A DNA stretch of 14,388 nucleotides from an uncultured Pseudomonadota bacterium (lineage in GTDB: Bacteria > Pseudomonadota > Alphaproteobacteria > RUG11792). The stretch covers positions 1-14,388 of the forward strand of contig CACYDS010000048.1 of the NCBI GenBank assembly GCA_902773285.1, read 5' to 3'. The notes beneath the pieces are model-generated. The model worked only from the letters and a program-made list of their open reading frames with translations, did not search any database and was not told the origin of the DNA. Within the stretch, counting starts at the first letter, position 1. The number at the start of each line of letters is the position of its first letter. The translations under genes were made by a program, and so were the position numbers. This document shows positions 14,354-14,388 of the stretch, one piece after another.

Positions 14354-14388
14354 TGGTAGCGGAGGAGGGACTCGAACCCCCGACACGC
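14354..14388 (-). tRNA. tRNA gene, 3' portion only (runs off the window edge)
   Basis: The minus strand shows the T-arm and acceptor end: GGGGG stem, loop TTCGAGT, return stem CCCTC with one G-U pair. These are followed by acceptor CTCCGCT, discriminator A and an encoded CCA. The variable region GCGTGTC just before the T-arm is typical of elongator tRNA-Met or tRNA-Phe. The acceptor end is closest to my recollection of alphaproteobacterial tRNA-Met. The anticodon lies beyond the window, so identity is not settled. It stands immediately upstream of efp on the same strand. Confidence 0.88.

Noticed and set aside
1..14388. CRISPR array, insertion sequence or phage genes
   Set aside because: No regularly spaced direct repeats, no transposase or integrase reading frame and no terminal inverted repeats were seen.
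1..14388. Reassigned UGA codon, as in some reduced genomes
   Set aside because: Several recognised genes end at TGA exactly where the family ends, and Trp positions are TGG.

Overview
The window is AT-rich, tightly packed bacterial chromosome. The SuhB, EF-P, bL31 and HemW sequences read as alphaproteobacterial. The low G+C content, very compact layout and divergent household proteins suggest a host-associated or endosymbiont-like lineage (Holosporales/Rickettsiales-like), but this is inference. TGA is used as a stop and Trp is read from TGG, so the genetic code looks standard.

Left block, minus strand, transcribed from about 7260 down to 18: rpmH - rnpA - yidD - yidC - phosphoethanolamine transferase copy 1 - copy 2 - dgkA - glmU. 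The first four are the classic bL34/RNase P/membrane-insertase cluster. Downstream, instead of the usual neighbours, come two tandem paralogous sulfatase-fold lipid-headgroup transferases and diacylglycerol kinase. All three are joined to yidC and to one another by four-base ATGA stop/start overlaps. The biochemistry closes a loop: transferases of this type take the headgroup from phosphatidylethanolamine and leave diacylglycerol, which DgkA converts to phosphatidate. GlmU then supplies UDP-GlcNAc for peptidoglycan and lipid A. The block is an envelope-biogenesis operon fused to a ribosome/insertase operon.

Centre, 7237-8174: about 530 bases without a convincing gene, carrying the rpmH promoter, a G-rich stretch resembling a tRNA 3' end, a bulged stem-loop and a 12-bp palindrome. 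Then come bL31 (rpmE, minus strand) and a divergent intergenic region with a good rpmE promoter.

Plus-strand pair, 8175-10200: an MFS transporter and, overlapping its end by 8 bases, an exported protein that looks like a DacA (PBP5-type) D,D-carboxypeptidase with the catalytic core removed.

Right block, minus strand, from the right edge to 10228: the 3' end of a tRNA gene, efp, suhB, hemW, surE and an NlpD-like LysM/LytM lipoprotein. They are closely spaced or overlapping and read towards the plus-strand pair. The LytM domain has lost its metal ligands, as in amidase-activator proteins of the NlpD/EnvC type.

The main points for a second look are the translationally coupled double-transferase/DgkA module, the DacA-like pseudoenzyme coupled to an MFS transporter, and the unexplained structured gap at 7300-7767.
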